From positions 117,611-181,610 of the forward strand of contig NZ_JAIVFQ010000006.1 in the NCBI RefSeq assembly GCF_020829495.1: 64,000 nucleotides of DNA, given 5' to 3'. Below the pieces are notes generated by a model, which was given only the letters and a program-made list of their open reading frames with translations, was not told the DNA's origin and searched no databases. Shown piece after piece: positions 25,846 to 33,412 of this stretch. Both the position numbers and the translations under genes were made by a program. This stretch comes from Nostoc favosum CHAB5714 (GTDB lineage Bacteria; Cyanobacteriota; Cyanobacteriia; Cyanobacteriales; Nostocaceae). Position 1 is the stretch's first letter. Each line of letters begins with the position of its first letter.

Positions 25846-26176
25846 TCGGATTAGTACATTGTGGCAATTTGCCTACCTTTAACGGCGTTGCAGAACAGTG
25901 GGATGAATTGAGGCAAGCTCTTGAGGCAGGGGGAGCAGGGGCAATACGGTTCAGTTAAGCAAATTTATCTGTTAAGGCAGGCAGGGGGAGCAGGGGAGGC
26001 AGAGGAAGCAGGGGGAGAAAAAAAGCTTAACTGAACTGTATTGGGAGCAGGGGAAGAATAACTATTAATTATTTGACCAATACTTCGGCTTACCTCGGCT
26101 TACTTCGACTAGCGAGCGTACAAGTCGCTCGGCACAAGTGCGAGAGTACAAGTGACCAATGACCAATGACTAATGA
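25846..26176. other. gap with a small mobile element and heptamers
   Basis: Right after the NmrA-like stop a coding-like stretch (GLVHCGNLPTFNGVAEQWDE) may be a remnant of unknown origin. Then come the family D element (25942-26043), a CGGCTTACCTCGGCTTACTTCG direct repeat, and GACCAATGACTAATGA heptamers (about 26153-26188). Confidence 0.5.
25942..26043. mobile_element. MITE-like element, family D copy 1, with perfect 10-bp target duplication
   Basis: Ends CAATACGGTTCAGTTAAG and CTTAACTGAACTGTATTG are inverted repeats. GGAGCAGGGG is directly repeated outside both ends (25932-25941 and 26044-26053). The interior is G-rich (GCAGGGGGAGCAGGGGAGGC). The second copy is at 31254-31390. Confidence 0.88.
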
Positions 26177-26623
26177 CTAATGACTAATTCGATCGCCACC
26201 CCAGAGTGATCGTACAAGTTTATCTGTCAATTCAGTCCCAAGCATCTGTGCGGCAAATTTATTACCTGGATCACGTTCAGCACTGGTACGGCGTATCAAC
26301 AAATCACGAGCCGCTAAAGCCTCCCGTGCATCTTCTGGCACAGGTTCAGCTGCATCTACCCAGGTTAGCCAGCGATCGAGGGTTTCATGTGCAAGTGTGC
26401 GAGTCAGTTCAAGGGTATCAAAAGTTGGTGCGCCGGGAATGGCATAATGGGCGGGTACATCTAATGGTAAACCATTGCGATCGCTAAATTGCATTGCCAA
26501 CTGATTTTGGGCAATGTCTGCGGTATGAATGGGTGCAAAATAAGGCAGCAAGCGTACCACCAGGCAGATTAGCAGCCCAGCTAGGATAATTTTACTAGTG
26601 TGCTTAATTTTGAGTAGCGACCT
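26177..26623 (-). pseudogene. chimera: PBP1C N-terminus joined to an RCCR-like C-terminus
   Basis: From 26623 the frame reads LLKIKHTSKIILAGLLICLV, then VRLLPYFAPIHTADIAQNQL, AMQFSDRNGLPL, which matches the membrane anchor and first lines of cyanobacterial penicillin-binding protein 1C. After DVPAHYAIPG it changes into APTFDTLELTRTLAHETLDR, EPVPEDAREALAARD, SAERDPGNKFAAQMLGTEL, the last 85 residues of the RCCR-like protein, ending GGDRISH. No ATG is present; only a GTG within the anchor could start it. The RCCR Glu-containing half is missing, so it is a fusion relic. Confidence 0.8.
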
Positions 26624-26796
26624 TTAAACTCCCGGATGACTTAACTACGTGGCGGGTGATGGCTGTGGCCACCGATGGAAATCTGCGTTTCGGGAATGGA
26701 GACGCGACGTTTATCACCACAAAGCCACTGCTAACTAATGCCATCTTGCCACAGTTTGCCCGTCCAGGCGATCGCATTATCGCCTACGCCGGCCAC
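26616..26796 (+). pseudogene. alpha-2-macroglobulin fragment 1 (MG-domain region)
   Basis: The plus frame reads ATFKLPDDLTTWRVMAVATD, then GNLRFGNGDATFITTKPLLT, NAILPQFARPGDR, as in the middle of bacterial alpha-2-macroglobulins. It then jumps to IIAYAGH, the start of the C-terminal piece found again at 27083. Bacterial A2M genes are usually paired with pbpC, whose relic is next door. The fragment is open but has no start or stop of its own. Confidence 0.75.
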
Positions 26797-26952
26797 ATCT
26801 TCCAATGGTTCAAGGTAAAGTTCTATTGCTTCTTGGATATTCTCTAATGCTTCTTCCACAGTTTCTCCTTCACTGATACAGCCAGGAAGTGAGGGAACAT
26901 GGACGGTGTATCCGCCTTCGTCACTGGGTTCTAATACAACTTTAAATTTCAT
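26731..26952 (-). CDS. hicB: HicB-family antitoxin with replaced C-terminus
   Basis: 73 residues. Residues 1-52 are the HicB partial RNase H fold (MKFKVVLEPSDEGGYTVHVP, SLPGCISEGETVEEALENIQ, EAIELYLEPLED). The remaining 21 residues (VAGVGDNAIAWTGKLWQDGI) are the antisense of the A2M fragment. The switch falls at 26796/26797, the border of the 24-bp direct repeat. No hicA is adjacent. The core fold may still form, but the natural C-terminus and toxin partner are gone. Confidence 0.75.
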   Translation of the reverse strand: MKFKVVLEPSDEGGYTVHVPSLPGCISEGETVEEALENIQEAIELYLEPLEDVAGVGDNAIAWTGKLWQDGIS

Positions 26953-26995
26953 AACTTGACAATGAACCTACTTTTCTATTTTTAATGATTTATGG

Positions 26996-27082
26996 CGATG
27001 CCTGCGGCGGGCTGCGCCTACGCATTGTAATTAAAGTTCTAAGAATTGAAAGGGGCGATGCCTACGGCGGGCTACTCGGCGT
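26996..27082. repeat. two dispersed GCGATGCCTACGGCGGGCT-type repeats
   Basis: Copies at 26996-27028 and 27056-27080 lie between hicB and the second A2M fragment. They belong to the family also found inside the nitrilase-like and IS982-type frames. Confidence 0.65.
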
Positions 27083-27330
27083 CGCATTATCGCCTACGCC
27101 GGCCACCTGGAACCAGGAGTTTATAGTCTGCATTACTTAGTCCGTTCTGTCACTCCTGGTACATTTTCTTGGCCAGGTGCAGAAGTTCGCTTGCAATATG
27201 CACCAGAAGAATTTGGGCGTACTGCTGAGTCTACATTAATTTCGAGCAGCAGAACGTTTGATTGCGATCGCCTAATCAGGAAATCCACCCCAAGAAATTG
27301 CCCAAGAACTAAAAGATTTATTCATTAAAA
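27083..27330 (+). pseudogene. alpha-2-macroglobulin fragment 2 (C-terminal end)
   Basis: The frame reads RIIAYAGHLEPGVYSLHYLV, then RSVTPGTFSWPGAEVRLQYA, PEEFGRTAESTLI, the conserved end of bacterial alpha-2-macroglobulin. Its first 24 bases repeat exactly at 26773-26796, so the hicB segment sits between two direct copies. Homology ends near 27240; the rest is out-of-frame tail. Confidence 0.8.
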
Positions 27331-27420
27331 TAAATTTACGCCCATATTTAGAACGTCATGGGCTTAGTTTTGATGAAGAAAAGTTGAGGAATCTAATAGT
27401 AGATAAACAGGGTAGTTGAA
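27260..27420 (+). other. unrecognised coding-like tail
   Basis: In another frame the DNA reads GNPPQEIAQELKDLFIKINL, RPYLERHGLSFDEEKLRNLI, VDKQGS and stop. Codon-like composition suggests the end of a decayed gene, but I do not recognise it and no start is seen. Confidence 0.3.
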
Positions 27421-27432
27421 AGACAGGCGATT

Positions 27433-28641
27433 TTATTTGACAACTACCCATTGCGTCACAGCCGCCATTCCTCGCCAGCCCAAAAATTTACCAATAGGTT
27501 CCGCCCGTTGAATGGCAATACGAGTTAAATCACCACCGACTCGTTCATGCCATTGAAATAAAGTTTGCTCACCCTCTACCGTCACCACATTTGCCACCAA
27601 ACGCCCACCCGGCCGCAGTGCTTCCCAACAAACATCAAAAAGTCCCGTTGCTGTCACGCCACCACCAATAAAAATGGCATCTGGTGTAGGCAAGTCTTTC
27701 AGGGCATGAGGCGCTTTACCTTCAATGATTTGCAGATTTGGAGTACCGAGAGTAGCGGCATTATCGGCAATATATATTAGTCTAGAAGAATTTTGTTCGA
27801 TCGCGATCGCTCGACACCGAGCATTACTCCGCATCCATTCAATAGAAATTGAGCCGCAACCCGCGCCAACATCCCACAACAATTCTCCCGGTGTGGGAGC
27901 CAAAGCTGCTAGGGTGATTGCCCTGACTTCACGCTTCGTTAACTGTCCATCGTGGTGGTAGGCGTTATCTGGTAATCCTGGTAATCTTGGTAAAGGGATA
28001 ACGCCAGGATCAGCAATACAATAAACTGCGATCGCATTCAAAGCCGCAACTTCAGTTTCATTCCAGGATGCAGCCGTACCTTCCACAATTCTTTCATGAG
28101 CGCCGCCCATGCGCTCCAACACGGTAATTTTACTGCCACCATAGCCGCGATTTGTCAAAATTTCGGCAACAATGGCGGGTGTGTCCTTTCCTTCGCTCAA
28201 AATCAACAGCCGCGCTTTTGGATAAATATAAGACTGGAGTAGAGAGAATGGACGACCATTCAAACTCAAGGTTTCCACCTCAGTTAAAGACCATCCAACC
28301 CTGGCACAGGCGAGGCTGAAGGCTGAAGGTGCGGGGATAATCGTCATTTGGGAGACGGGAATTCGCCGCATCAAGGTGACACCAATGCCGTAACACATAG
28401 GATCGCCACTTGCAAGTACGCAGATTGACTCACCCCGACGCTGGATGATTTCCTCAACTGAGTCACTAATGGGGGATGTCCAGACTAGTTTCTCACGTTG
28501 GTCATCTGTAGGGAGCATTGCTAAATGGCGATCGCCTCCTACAATTACTTTAGCTTGAGTGATTAGGGAAAGAGCGATCGGGCTTAACCCCTGTAATCCA
28601 TCTTCCCCAATGCCCACGATAGAAAGCCATTTCTGTGTCAT
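27433..28641 (-). CDS. cobL: precorrin-6Y C5,15-methyltransferase (decarboxylating), CbiE-CbiT fusion
   Basis: 402 residues. The first half is the CbiE-type SAM-dependent tetrapyrrole methylase (WLSIVGIGEDGLQGLSPIA, CVLASGDPMCYGIGVTLMRR, IIPAPSAFSLACARVGW). The second half is the CbiT-type methyltransferase/decarboxylase (LTKREVRAITLAALAP, LLWDVGAGCGSISIEWMRS with the SAM loop, DAIFIGGGVTATGLFD). The fused enzyme adds methyls at C-5 and C-15 and decarboxylates in cobalamin synthesis. Normal length and intact motifs. It stands alone here, without other cob genes. Confidence 0.95.
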   Translation of the reverse strand: MTQKWLSIVGIGEDGLQGLSPIALSLITQAKVIVGGDRHLAMLPTDDQREKLVWTSPISDSVEEIIQRRGESICVLASGDPMCYGIGVTLMRRIPVSQMTIIPAPSAFSLACARVGWSLTEVETLSLNGRPFSLLQSYIYPKARLLILSEGKDTPAIVAEILTNRGYGGSKITVLERMGGAHERIVEGTAASWNETEVAALNAIAVYCIADPGVIPLPRLPGLPDNAYHHDGQLTKREVRAITLAALAPTPGELLWDVGAGCGSISIEWMRSNARCRAIAIEQNSSRLIYIADNAATLGTPNLQIIEGKAPHALKDLPTPDAIFIGGGVTATGLFDVCWEALRPGGRLVANVVTVEGEQTLFQWHERVGGDLTRIAIQRAEPIGKFLGWRGMAAVTQWVVVK

Positions 28642-28760
28642 GCTAATTCATGATTAATAATTACTACTTCATAATTAAGATTTGACGCTAATTCTAATTC
28701 TGAATTATTCCGTCAATTTTGGTAGTATAGAGTGCATAGTGCTGGATTGAGGATAACTGG

Positions 28761-28982
28761 ATGAACTCACTCCCAGAAATCGAAGCTGCTATTATGCAAT
28801 TGTCTGAAGATGAAATACGGGATCTATCGAACTGGCTCCAAGAATATCTCAATGATGCCTGGGACACGCAAATTGAAACAGATGCAAAATCTGGTCGATT
28901 AGATCAGTTAATCCAGCGTGCCAAATCAGATATTGATGCTAATCGTGTGAAACCGTTAGATGAAGTCCTTAACAACCCCTGA
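28761..28982 (+). CDS. small antitoxin of a type II toxin-antitoxin pair
   Basis: 73 residues, acidic and helical: MNSLPEIEAAIMQLSEDEIR, DLSNWLQEYLNDAWDTQIET, AKSGRLDQLIQRAKSDIDAN, then [10 protein letters not shown]. The D-IE-DAKSGRLD-L--A pattern is common in antitoxins paired with ParE/RelE-type toxins. Its 3' end overlaps the toxin by 23 bp. Confidence 0.75.
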   Translation: MNSLPEIEAAIMQLSEDEIRDLSNWLQEYLNDAWDTQIETDAKSGRLDQLIQRAKSDIDANRVKPLDEVLNNP

Positions 28983-29205
28983 TTTTTGGCGCTCATATTC
29001 TGCACTTTCATCTGAAATTAAAGAGCAAGCTAGAAAAGCATATCGCCTTTGGATTAATAATCAATTTCATCCGTCTTTGCATTTCAAAAAAGTAGGAAAT
29101 GATTTGTGGTCAGTCAGAATTAGTGGTGGATATCGGGCACTAGCACTTAAGAACGGCGAGGATTATTACTGGATCTGGATTGGGTCAACCGAAGGTTTTA
29201 ATTAA
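28960..29205 (+). CDS. ParE/RelE-like toxin, slightly shortened at the C-terminus
   Basis: 81 residues: [40 protein letters not shown], then [18 protein letters not shown] and [13 protein letters not shown]. The [17 protein letters not shown] order is typical of small cytotoxic ParE/HigB-like toxins, which normally continue after W-WIGxH with several more residues (ExY-xLI). Here the end is replaced by TEGFN, overlapping the WD40 gene end on the other strand by 21 bp, so the last active-site side residues may be lost. Confidence 0.75.
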   Translation: MKSLTTPDFWRSYSALSSEIKEQARKAYRLWINNQFHPSLHFKKVGNDLWSVRISGGYRALALKNGEDYYWIWIGSTEGFN

Positions 29206-30267
29206 AGTTCCGTCCGACTTCAAAAGTTTAATAGATCCTTTATCGGTACCAAAAGCAATTATTTCTTGATGAGGATTGAAACTAACACTTGCTACCCCTT
29301 TGTACTCAGTCAGAGGATGAATTAGAGTACCATCAAGCTGGAAAATTTTAGCAATTAGTTGATTGGTACTAATGGCAATAGTTCTATTATCAGGGCTGAA
29401 ACTGATACTATTTACCCAACCTTGATGTCCTGTGAGGTTAGCAATTAAAGTTCCATTTTGCTGCCATAGTTTCACAGTACCATCGTCACCGCCATTTTCT
29501 GTTTCTTGCACAATTAAACTGCATAACTTTTGAGTAAGAAATGGTTGTCCAGCAGTCCAATTTAACACATCTTGTAACACCGCTTCCGGCTGCTCTACCT
29601 TGTCGGCTAATCCCGGAATTAACGCATCTTTTGCTTCTGCAAAGCTAAACCCAGTTAATTCTATTGAACTACCAATATTAAACGGCGTGCGTTCTCTTTC
29701 TTGAATCAAATCTCCTGGTGTAGCTACCCCAAGCAAACAAAAAGTTAGACGCTCATATTTTGAAGATTCAGCGCGGAGATTATAACAAGCGCGAATTAAA
29801 GCAAAAAAATCATCTTTAAATTTACTTTTGATTAGGCTATCAATTTCATCAATAAAAATGATAATATTTGAGGAAAGTTTATTTAACAACAATGACTCTA
29901 TAAGTAAGTTTAATTTCTGTACCTCTGTCCAAGAGTCATGCTGTAACCACCAGCTATTAAAGTCTACGTCATCTATTTCAAAACTAGATAATAACTGATT
30001 AGCAAATCCTTTGTACCATTTTTCTGGGCTGATATGACTACCAAGAATAGTTAAATCAATAGAAGCACATTTAATTCCTATCGCTTTTAGTTTTTTGATT
30101 GTTTGGACTCGCAAACTAGATTTACCCATTTGACGCGAGTTAAATACAAAACAATATTCTCCAGCTTTTAGCAGTTCAAAAATTTGTGCATCTGCCTTTC
30201 GGACTACATAAGTGCGATGATTAGCATTTAAACTACCACCGACTTTATAATAGTTATTAAATTCCAT
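29185..30267 (-). CDS. AAA-like ATPase with two to three WD40 repeats, internally shortened
   Basis: 360 residues. The first 260 form the cyanobacterial AAA-like domain: [20 protein letters not shown], Walker A-like [18 protein letters not shown] (residues 43-60), Walker [16 protein letters not shown], and [20 protein letters not shown]. Then comes a direct jump to WD40-type strands ([51 protein letters not shown]), where full-length relatives have a linker and ten or more repeats. Two or three blades cannot close a propeller alone, so this is probably a deletion derivative, though the frame is intact. Confidence 0.75.
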   Translation of the reverse strand: MEFNNYYKVGGSLNANHRTYVVRKADAQIFELLKAGEYCFVFNSRQMGKSSLRVQTIKKLKAIGIKCASIDLTILGSHISPEKWYKGFANQLLSSFEIDDVDFNSWWLQHDSWTEVQKLNLLIESLLLNKLSSNIIIFIDEIDSLIKSKFKDDFFALIRACYNLRAESSKYERLTFCLLGVATPGDLIQERERTPFNIGSSIELTGFSFAEAKDALIPGLADKVEQPEAVLQDVLNWTAGQPFLTQKLCSLIVQETENGGDDGTVKLWQQNGTLIANLTGHQGWVNSISFSPDNRTIAISTNQLIAKIFQLDGTLIHPLTEYKGVASVSFNPHQEIIAFGTDKGSIKLLKSDGTLIKTFG

Positions 30268-30453
30268 TTAACCTCCGCGCCCTTGGCGTCTTGGCGGTTC
30301 GTTTAGATTTAATTACAAGCGATAGCCAAAATATTCATGATACAATCTACAGCGTGACATCACAAAATTATTGCTATGAATGAATGTTAAGCACTGCCCA
30401 CCCTACAAAAATTGCTGATTATCTTGGTAGATTTGCAAAATTGGGATGCTCCC

Positions 30454-30615
30454 TTGAATTCGGGCAGTCGTTTATTGAATTCGGGCAGTCGTTTATTGAA
30501 TTCGGGCAGTCGTTTATTGAATTCGGGCAGTCGTTTATTGAATTCGGGCAGTCGTTTATTGAATTCGGGCAGTCGTTTATTGAATTCGGGCAGTCGTTTA
30601 TTTGAATTCGGGCAA
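30454..30615. repeat. 21-bp tandem repeat array, 7 full copies plus a partial
   Basis: Unit TTGAATTCGGGCAGTCGTTTA, seven identical copies in register from 30454 to 30600, then one added T and a partial copy (TTGAATTCGGGCA). All three plus frames are open through the array because 21 is a multiple of three. The period equals that of the 20891 array although the sequences differ. Confidence 0.95.
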
Positions 30616-30641
30616 CCCCCAAGAATTTATATAAAGCCATT

Positions 30642-30762
30642 AGACCTCTTGCAAAAGTCCCTAACACCCCACCCCCAACCCCTCCCCGCAAGCGGGGAGG
30701 GGAGCGTTTGCGTCAGCAAATGCGGGGTGGGGTTCTTTATTTTTGATTTATGCAAGAGGTCT
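30642..30762. mobile_element. MITE-like element, family C (AGACCTCTTGCA ends)
   Basis: Inverted ends AGACCTCTTGCA and TGCAAGAGGTCT, each flanked by T/A so that the borders read TAGACC...GGTCTA. The interior is a G/C-rich stem (CACCCCACCCCCAACCCC with GGGGTGGGGTTC). Confidence 0.75.
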
Positions 30763-30927
30763 ATTCAATAGGTGCTCATGGGGAAACCCCCTTCTTTACG
30801 AGACGCTGCGCGAAGGCGCTAGCCTCTCCCTTTGGGAGAAGACCGCACTTGCTTGGCTATACAGACAAAACCCACGGAGGTGGGTTAGAAACCCTTGGTT
30901 TTATCGTGCTGACTTACTTAACACAGC

Positions 30928-30976
30928 CTAGTACCGCAAGGCGGAAGTCAAAAGTCAAAAGTCAAAAGTCAAAAAG
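30928..30976 (+). repeat. half copy of the 4117-4229 element
   Basis: GTACCGCAAGGCGGAAGTC followed by AGTCAAA heptamers, matching the left half of the element at 4117. The right end is missing. Confidence 0.65.
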
Positions 30977-31078
30977 CTTAGAAAGATCAATTTTGGCTAA
31001 ATAAAACTCTGCGTACCCTCTGCGTTGACCTTTGCTACCTGAAGCGTTTCAAAATAAACCCTCAATATACTGAAATTT

Positions 31079-31437
31079 GGCGTTGCTGATTGAAGGTATG
31101 AAAAACTCACGCAGAGACGCAAAGAAAAATTTAGGCGTTGCTGATTAAGAGTATGATTTTATTCTCGCGCAAAGGCGAGCCAGTGCGTTGGGCGGCTCTA
31201 CCGACTTGAAGCAACTGGCGTCGCAAAGACGCAAAGGCAAGAGTTTTAAACACCAATACGGTTCAGTTAGAGCTAAAAACCTGATTTTGCGTAGGTTGGG
31301 TTGAGGAACGAAACCCAACATTCTCTCGGCTTTGTTGGGTTTCGCAAAGCCTCAACCCAACCTACAATTATCCTTAACTGAACCGTATTGTTTTAAACAC
31401 TAGATTTTGGAATTTCATACTTCAATTCAGCAACGCC
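31079..31437. mobile_element. inverted-repeat element, family E (GGCGTTGCTGA ends), carrying a nested element
   Basis: Left end GGCGTTGCTGATTGAAGG (31079 on) and right end TTCAATTCAGCAACGCC (to 31437) are inverted over about 24 bp with few mismatches. A third, direct copy of the end is at 31134-31156. The family D element at 31254-31390 lies inside, with its own target duplication, so it arrived later. Confidence 0.7.
31254..31390. mobile_element. MITE-like element, family D copy 2, with perfect 10-bp target duplication
   Basis: Ends CAATACGGTTCAGTTA and TAACTGAACCGTATTG are inverted. TTTTAAACAC is directly repeated at 31244-31253 and 31391-31400. The interior is a long palindrome (GTAGGTTGGGTTGAGG with CCTCAACCCAACCTAC) that differs from the G-rich interior of copy 1. 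Confidence 0.9.
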
Positions 31438-31489
31438 GAAAAATTTATATTCCTATTCAGAAATGTCGTAATTTTATCTCAATACAAAA

Positions 31490-32676
31490 ATGAACCAATT
31501 CAATTCGTTGATTATCGCAATATTAAGCACTTGCTTCCTACTACCTATCACCGACGCGGCGACATCCCAGCAAGTAGCTAATCAACCTACTTCTCTATTG
31601 GCAAGTACCTTATCCGCCGAAAAAATTCGTCAACTAGCTCAAGCTGTCACTATCAAAGTTTTAAGTAATCATAAAGGTGGAAGTGGAGTATTAATCAACA
31701 AACAAGGGACAACTTACACCGTCCTCACCAACGCTCATGTTATTAGCAATAAAGAAAGCCATAGAATTCAAACACCTGATGGGAAAATATATACAGCTAC
31801 AGTCATTAGTCAAGGTGATTCTTTAAAAGGTAATGATTTAGCCGTCTTGCAGTTTCAATCTCAAGAAAACTATCAAATCGTCGCTTTAGCCATCACCTCA
31901 GAAGTATCAGAAAATCAATCAGTATTTACTGCTGGGTTTCCTGAAGATAGGATGCTAATGGCTATCAAACACGGGGTCTTTTTTATTCTTGGTATTTGTC
32001 AAATTATCAAGCAGCACTGGCAGATTATAATCAAGCGATTAAGCTTGAACCTGATGATGCTGATGGCTATAGATTACGGGATAATGTTTATTTTCAGTTA
32101 AAAGATTATCAAGCAGCATTAGCAGATTATAATCAAGCAATTAAGATTCAACCTGATAATGCCAACGCCTATTTAGTGCGGGGCAATGTTTATTCAAAGT
32201 TAAAAGATTATCAAGCAGCACTTGCAGATTATAATCAAGCAATTAAGATTCAACCTGATAATGCCAACGCCTACTTTTACCGGGGCGTTATCTACCAAAA
32301 GCAAGGAAGCGATCGCGCCGCATTAGCAGATTACAATCAGGCGATCGCTAAAGATGGAAAATTAGTAGCAGCTATTATCAACATTGGCTGCATCAAATAC
32401 GAAAATGGAGATGTAGAAGGGGCGATTGGGCAATGGCAAAAAGCAGTTCAAATTAATGGTAGTGTAGCAGAACCACAAATGGCATTAGCTGTTGCTTTCT
32501 ATGCCAAAGGTGAGCAACAAAAAGCTCTAAATATGGCACAAGCCGCCTTGCGTTTAGATAAAAGCTTTGCTGATGTCGAGGTTCTCAAAGAAAATCTTTG
32601 GGGGACGCGCTTGGTTGCAGAAGCACAAAAACTCTTTTCCCATCCTACTATCCAAGCATTGCGAACAAAGCAGTAG
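31490..32676 (+). pseudogene. trypsin-like protease fused to TPR repeats, broken by deletion and frameshift
   Basis: The first part (31490 to about 31945) has a signal peptide (IIAILSTCFLLPITDA) and the start of an S1-type protease: GGSGVLINKQGTTYTVLTNA then HV (His) and GNDLAVLQF (Asp), up to FTAGFPEDR. The Ser-containing GNSGGP half is missing. From about 31948, in another frame, DANGYQTRGLFYSWYLSNYQ leads into at least four TPR units (YQAALADYNQAIKLEPDDAD, IKIQPDNANAYLVRGNVY, etc.) and a normal end at 32676. So a protease-TPR fusion, common in Nostoc, has lost its middle. The TPR part alone (ATG-like start near 31996) could still be translated. Confidence 0.8.
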
Positions 32677-32748
32677 TTTGTGTTTCTAGCAGATTGATAT
32701 TTTTTGACACAATTGAGGAAAAAAACCAAACAAATTAATAACAGTAAT

Positions 32749-32906
32749 AGACATCTCCGGAAATCAATAAAAGACCCCTCTCCAAACCTCTCCCCGAAAC
32801 GGAGAGAGGCTTTAAAGCCCCCCTTCCCTCACAGGGAAGGGGGGTAGGGGGATTAGGTCTGCGTATAATTAATTTTGTGGTATCTAAATCTTTTCTGGAG
32901 ATGTCT
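32749..32906. mobile_element. MITE-like element, family F (AGACATCTCCGGAAA ends)
   Basis: Ends AGACATCTCCGGAAA and TTTTCTGGAGATGTCT are inverted with one or two mismatches; TA flanks both sides. The interior is stem-rich (CCCCTCTCCAAACCTCTCC and CCTTCCCTCACAGGGAAGG). Confidence 0.75.
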
Positions 32907-32908
32907 AA

Positions 32909-33053
32909 TATCATGTCCGCTTGATTACTTATTAAACCCGAAGAACCCCAAAGAGCCAAAGCTATGCTTTGTCTCCCCTCCCCGCTCTTCGGGAGGGGTT
33001 GGGGGTGGGGTGCAATGACTGTGGGAATCATAACTATTTATCCGGACATGATA
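32909..33053. mobile_element. MITE-like element, family B copy 2
   Basis: TATCATGTCCG at the left and CGGACATGATA at the right are perfect inverted repeats. It shares its left 45 bp and the CTTTGTCTCCCCTCCCCGC core with 8180-8315. Confidence 0.85.
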
Positions 33054-33076
33054 TAACAGGCAGTGGTTTAGCCTTT

Positions 33077-33412
33077 TTAACCCACACCAAATTCCGTGTA
33101 TTGCCTTACCAAGGGTTCCTGAAATGCCAAAACAATATCTTCCTTTGGGACTCCTAACTTTACTAAATCATTAGCAATGCCAATCTCAGTTCCATCATAT
33201 TGTATCCAAATCTTCCCATCTTTTATATCGAGATGCAAAACACAGCCATATTGCCGTCGTCGATTTTTCCAGCCTACGTATACTAATTGATAGTGATCGT
33301 GAATAGTATCAAAAATGACTTGTTTTTCTATTTCACTTTTTGACGAACCTCGATTAGCATAAGCTGTCAATAATTGTTGAATATAACCTCGATATTGCTC
33401 TAATTTTTCCAT
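33077..33412 (-). CDS. xisI: XisI-family protein (fdxN element excision control)
   Basis: 111 residues: MEKLEQYRGYIQQLLTAYAN, then FDTIHDHYQLVYVGWKNRRR, YGCVLHLDIKDGKIWIQYDG, TEIGIANDLVKLGVPKEDIV and LAFQEPLVRQYTEFGVG. This is the standard XisI pattern. In Anabaena XisH and XisI are needed with the recombinase XisF for excision of the fdxN element; most homologues are chromosomal pairs without a linked element. It overlaps the end of xisH by 13 bp. Confidence 0.93.
   Translation of the reverse strand: MEKLEQYRGYIQQLLTAYANRGSSKSEIEKQVIFDTIHDHYQLVYVGWKNRRRQYGCVLHLDIKDGKIWIQYDGTEIGIANDLVKLGVPKEDIVLAFQEPLVRQYTEFGVG

Larger units (their letters stand above)
30268..31489. other. 1.2-kb gene-free region packed with repeats and small elements
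   Basis: In order: the 21-bp tandem array (30454-30615), a family C element (30642-30762), a dispersed CTTTGGGAGAAG-type palindrome (about 30797-30842), a half copy of the 4117 element (about 30928-30975), and a family E element (31079-31437) that encloses a family D element (31254-31390). CGCAGAGACGCAAAG-type repeats lie in between. No gene. Confidence 0.7.
32677..33076. other. gap occupied by two abutting small elements
   Basis: The family F element (32749-32906) and the family B element (32909-33053) lie back to back with only a TA-type spacer. No gene. Confidence 0.7.

Noticed and set aside
30454..30615. Possible CRISPR array
   Set aside because: Contiguous identical 21-bp units without spacers.
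30384..30771. Frames reading FIEFGQS, LLNSGSR or NDCPNSI repeats
   Set aside because: Same reason: products of the 21-bp array, not of selection on protein.
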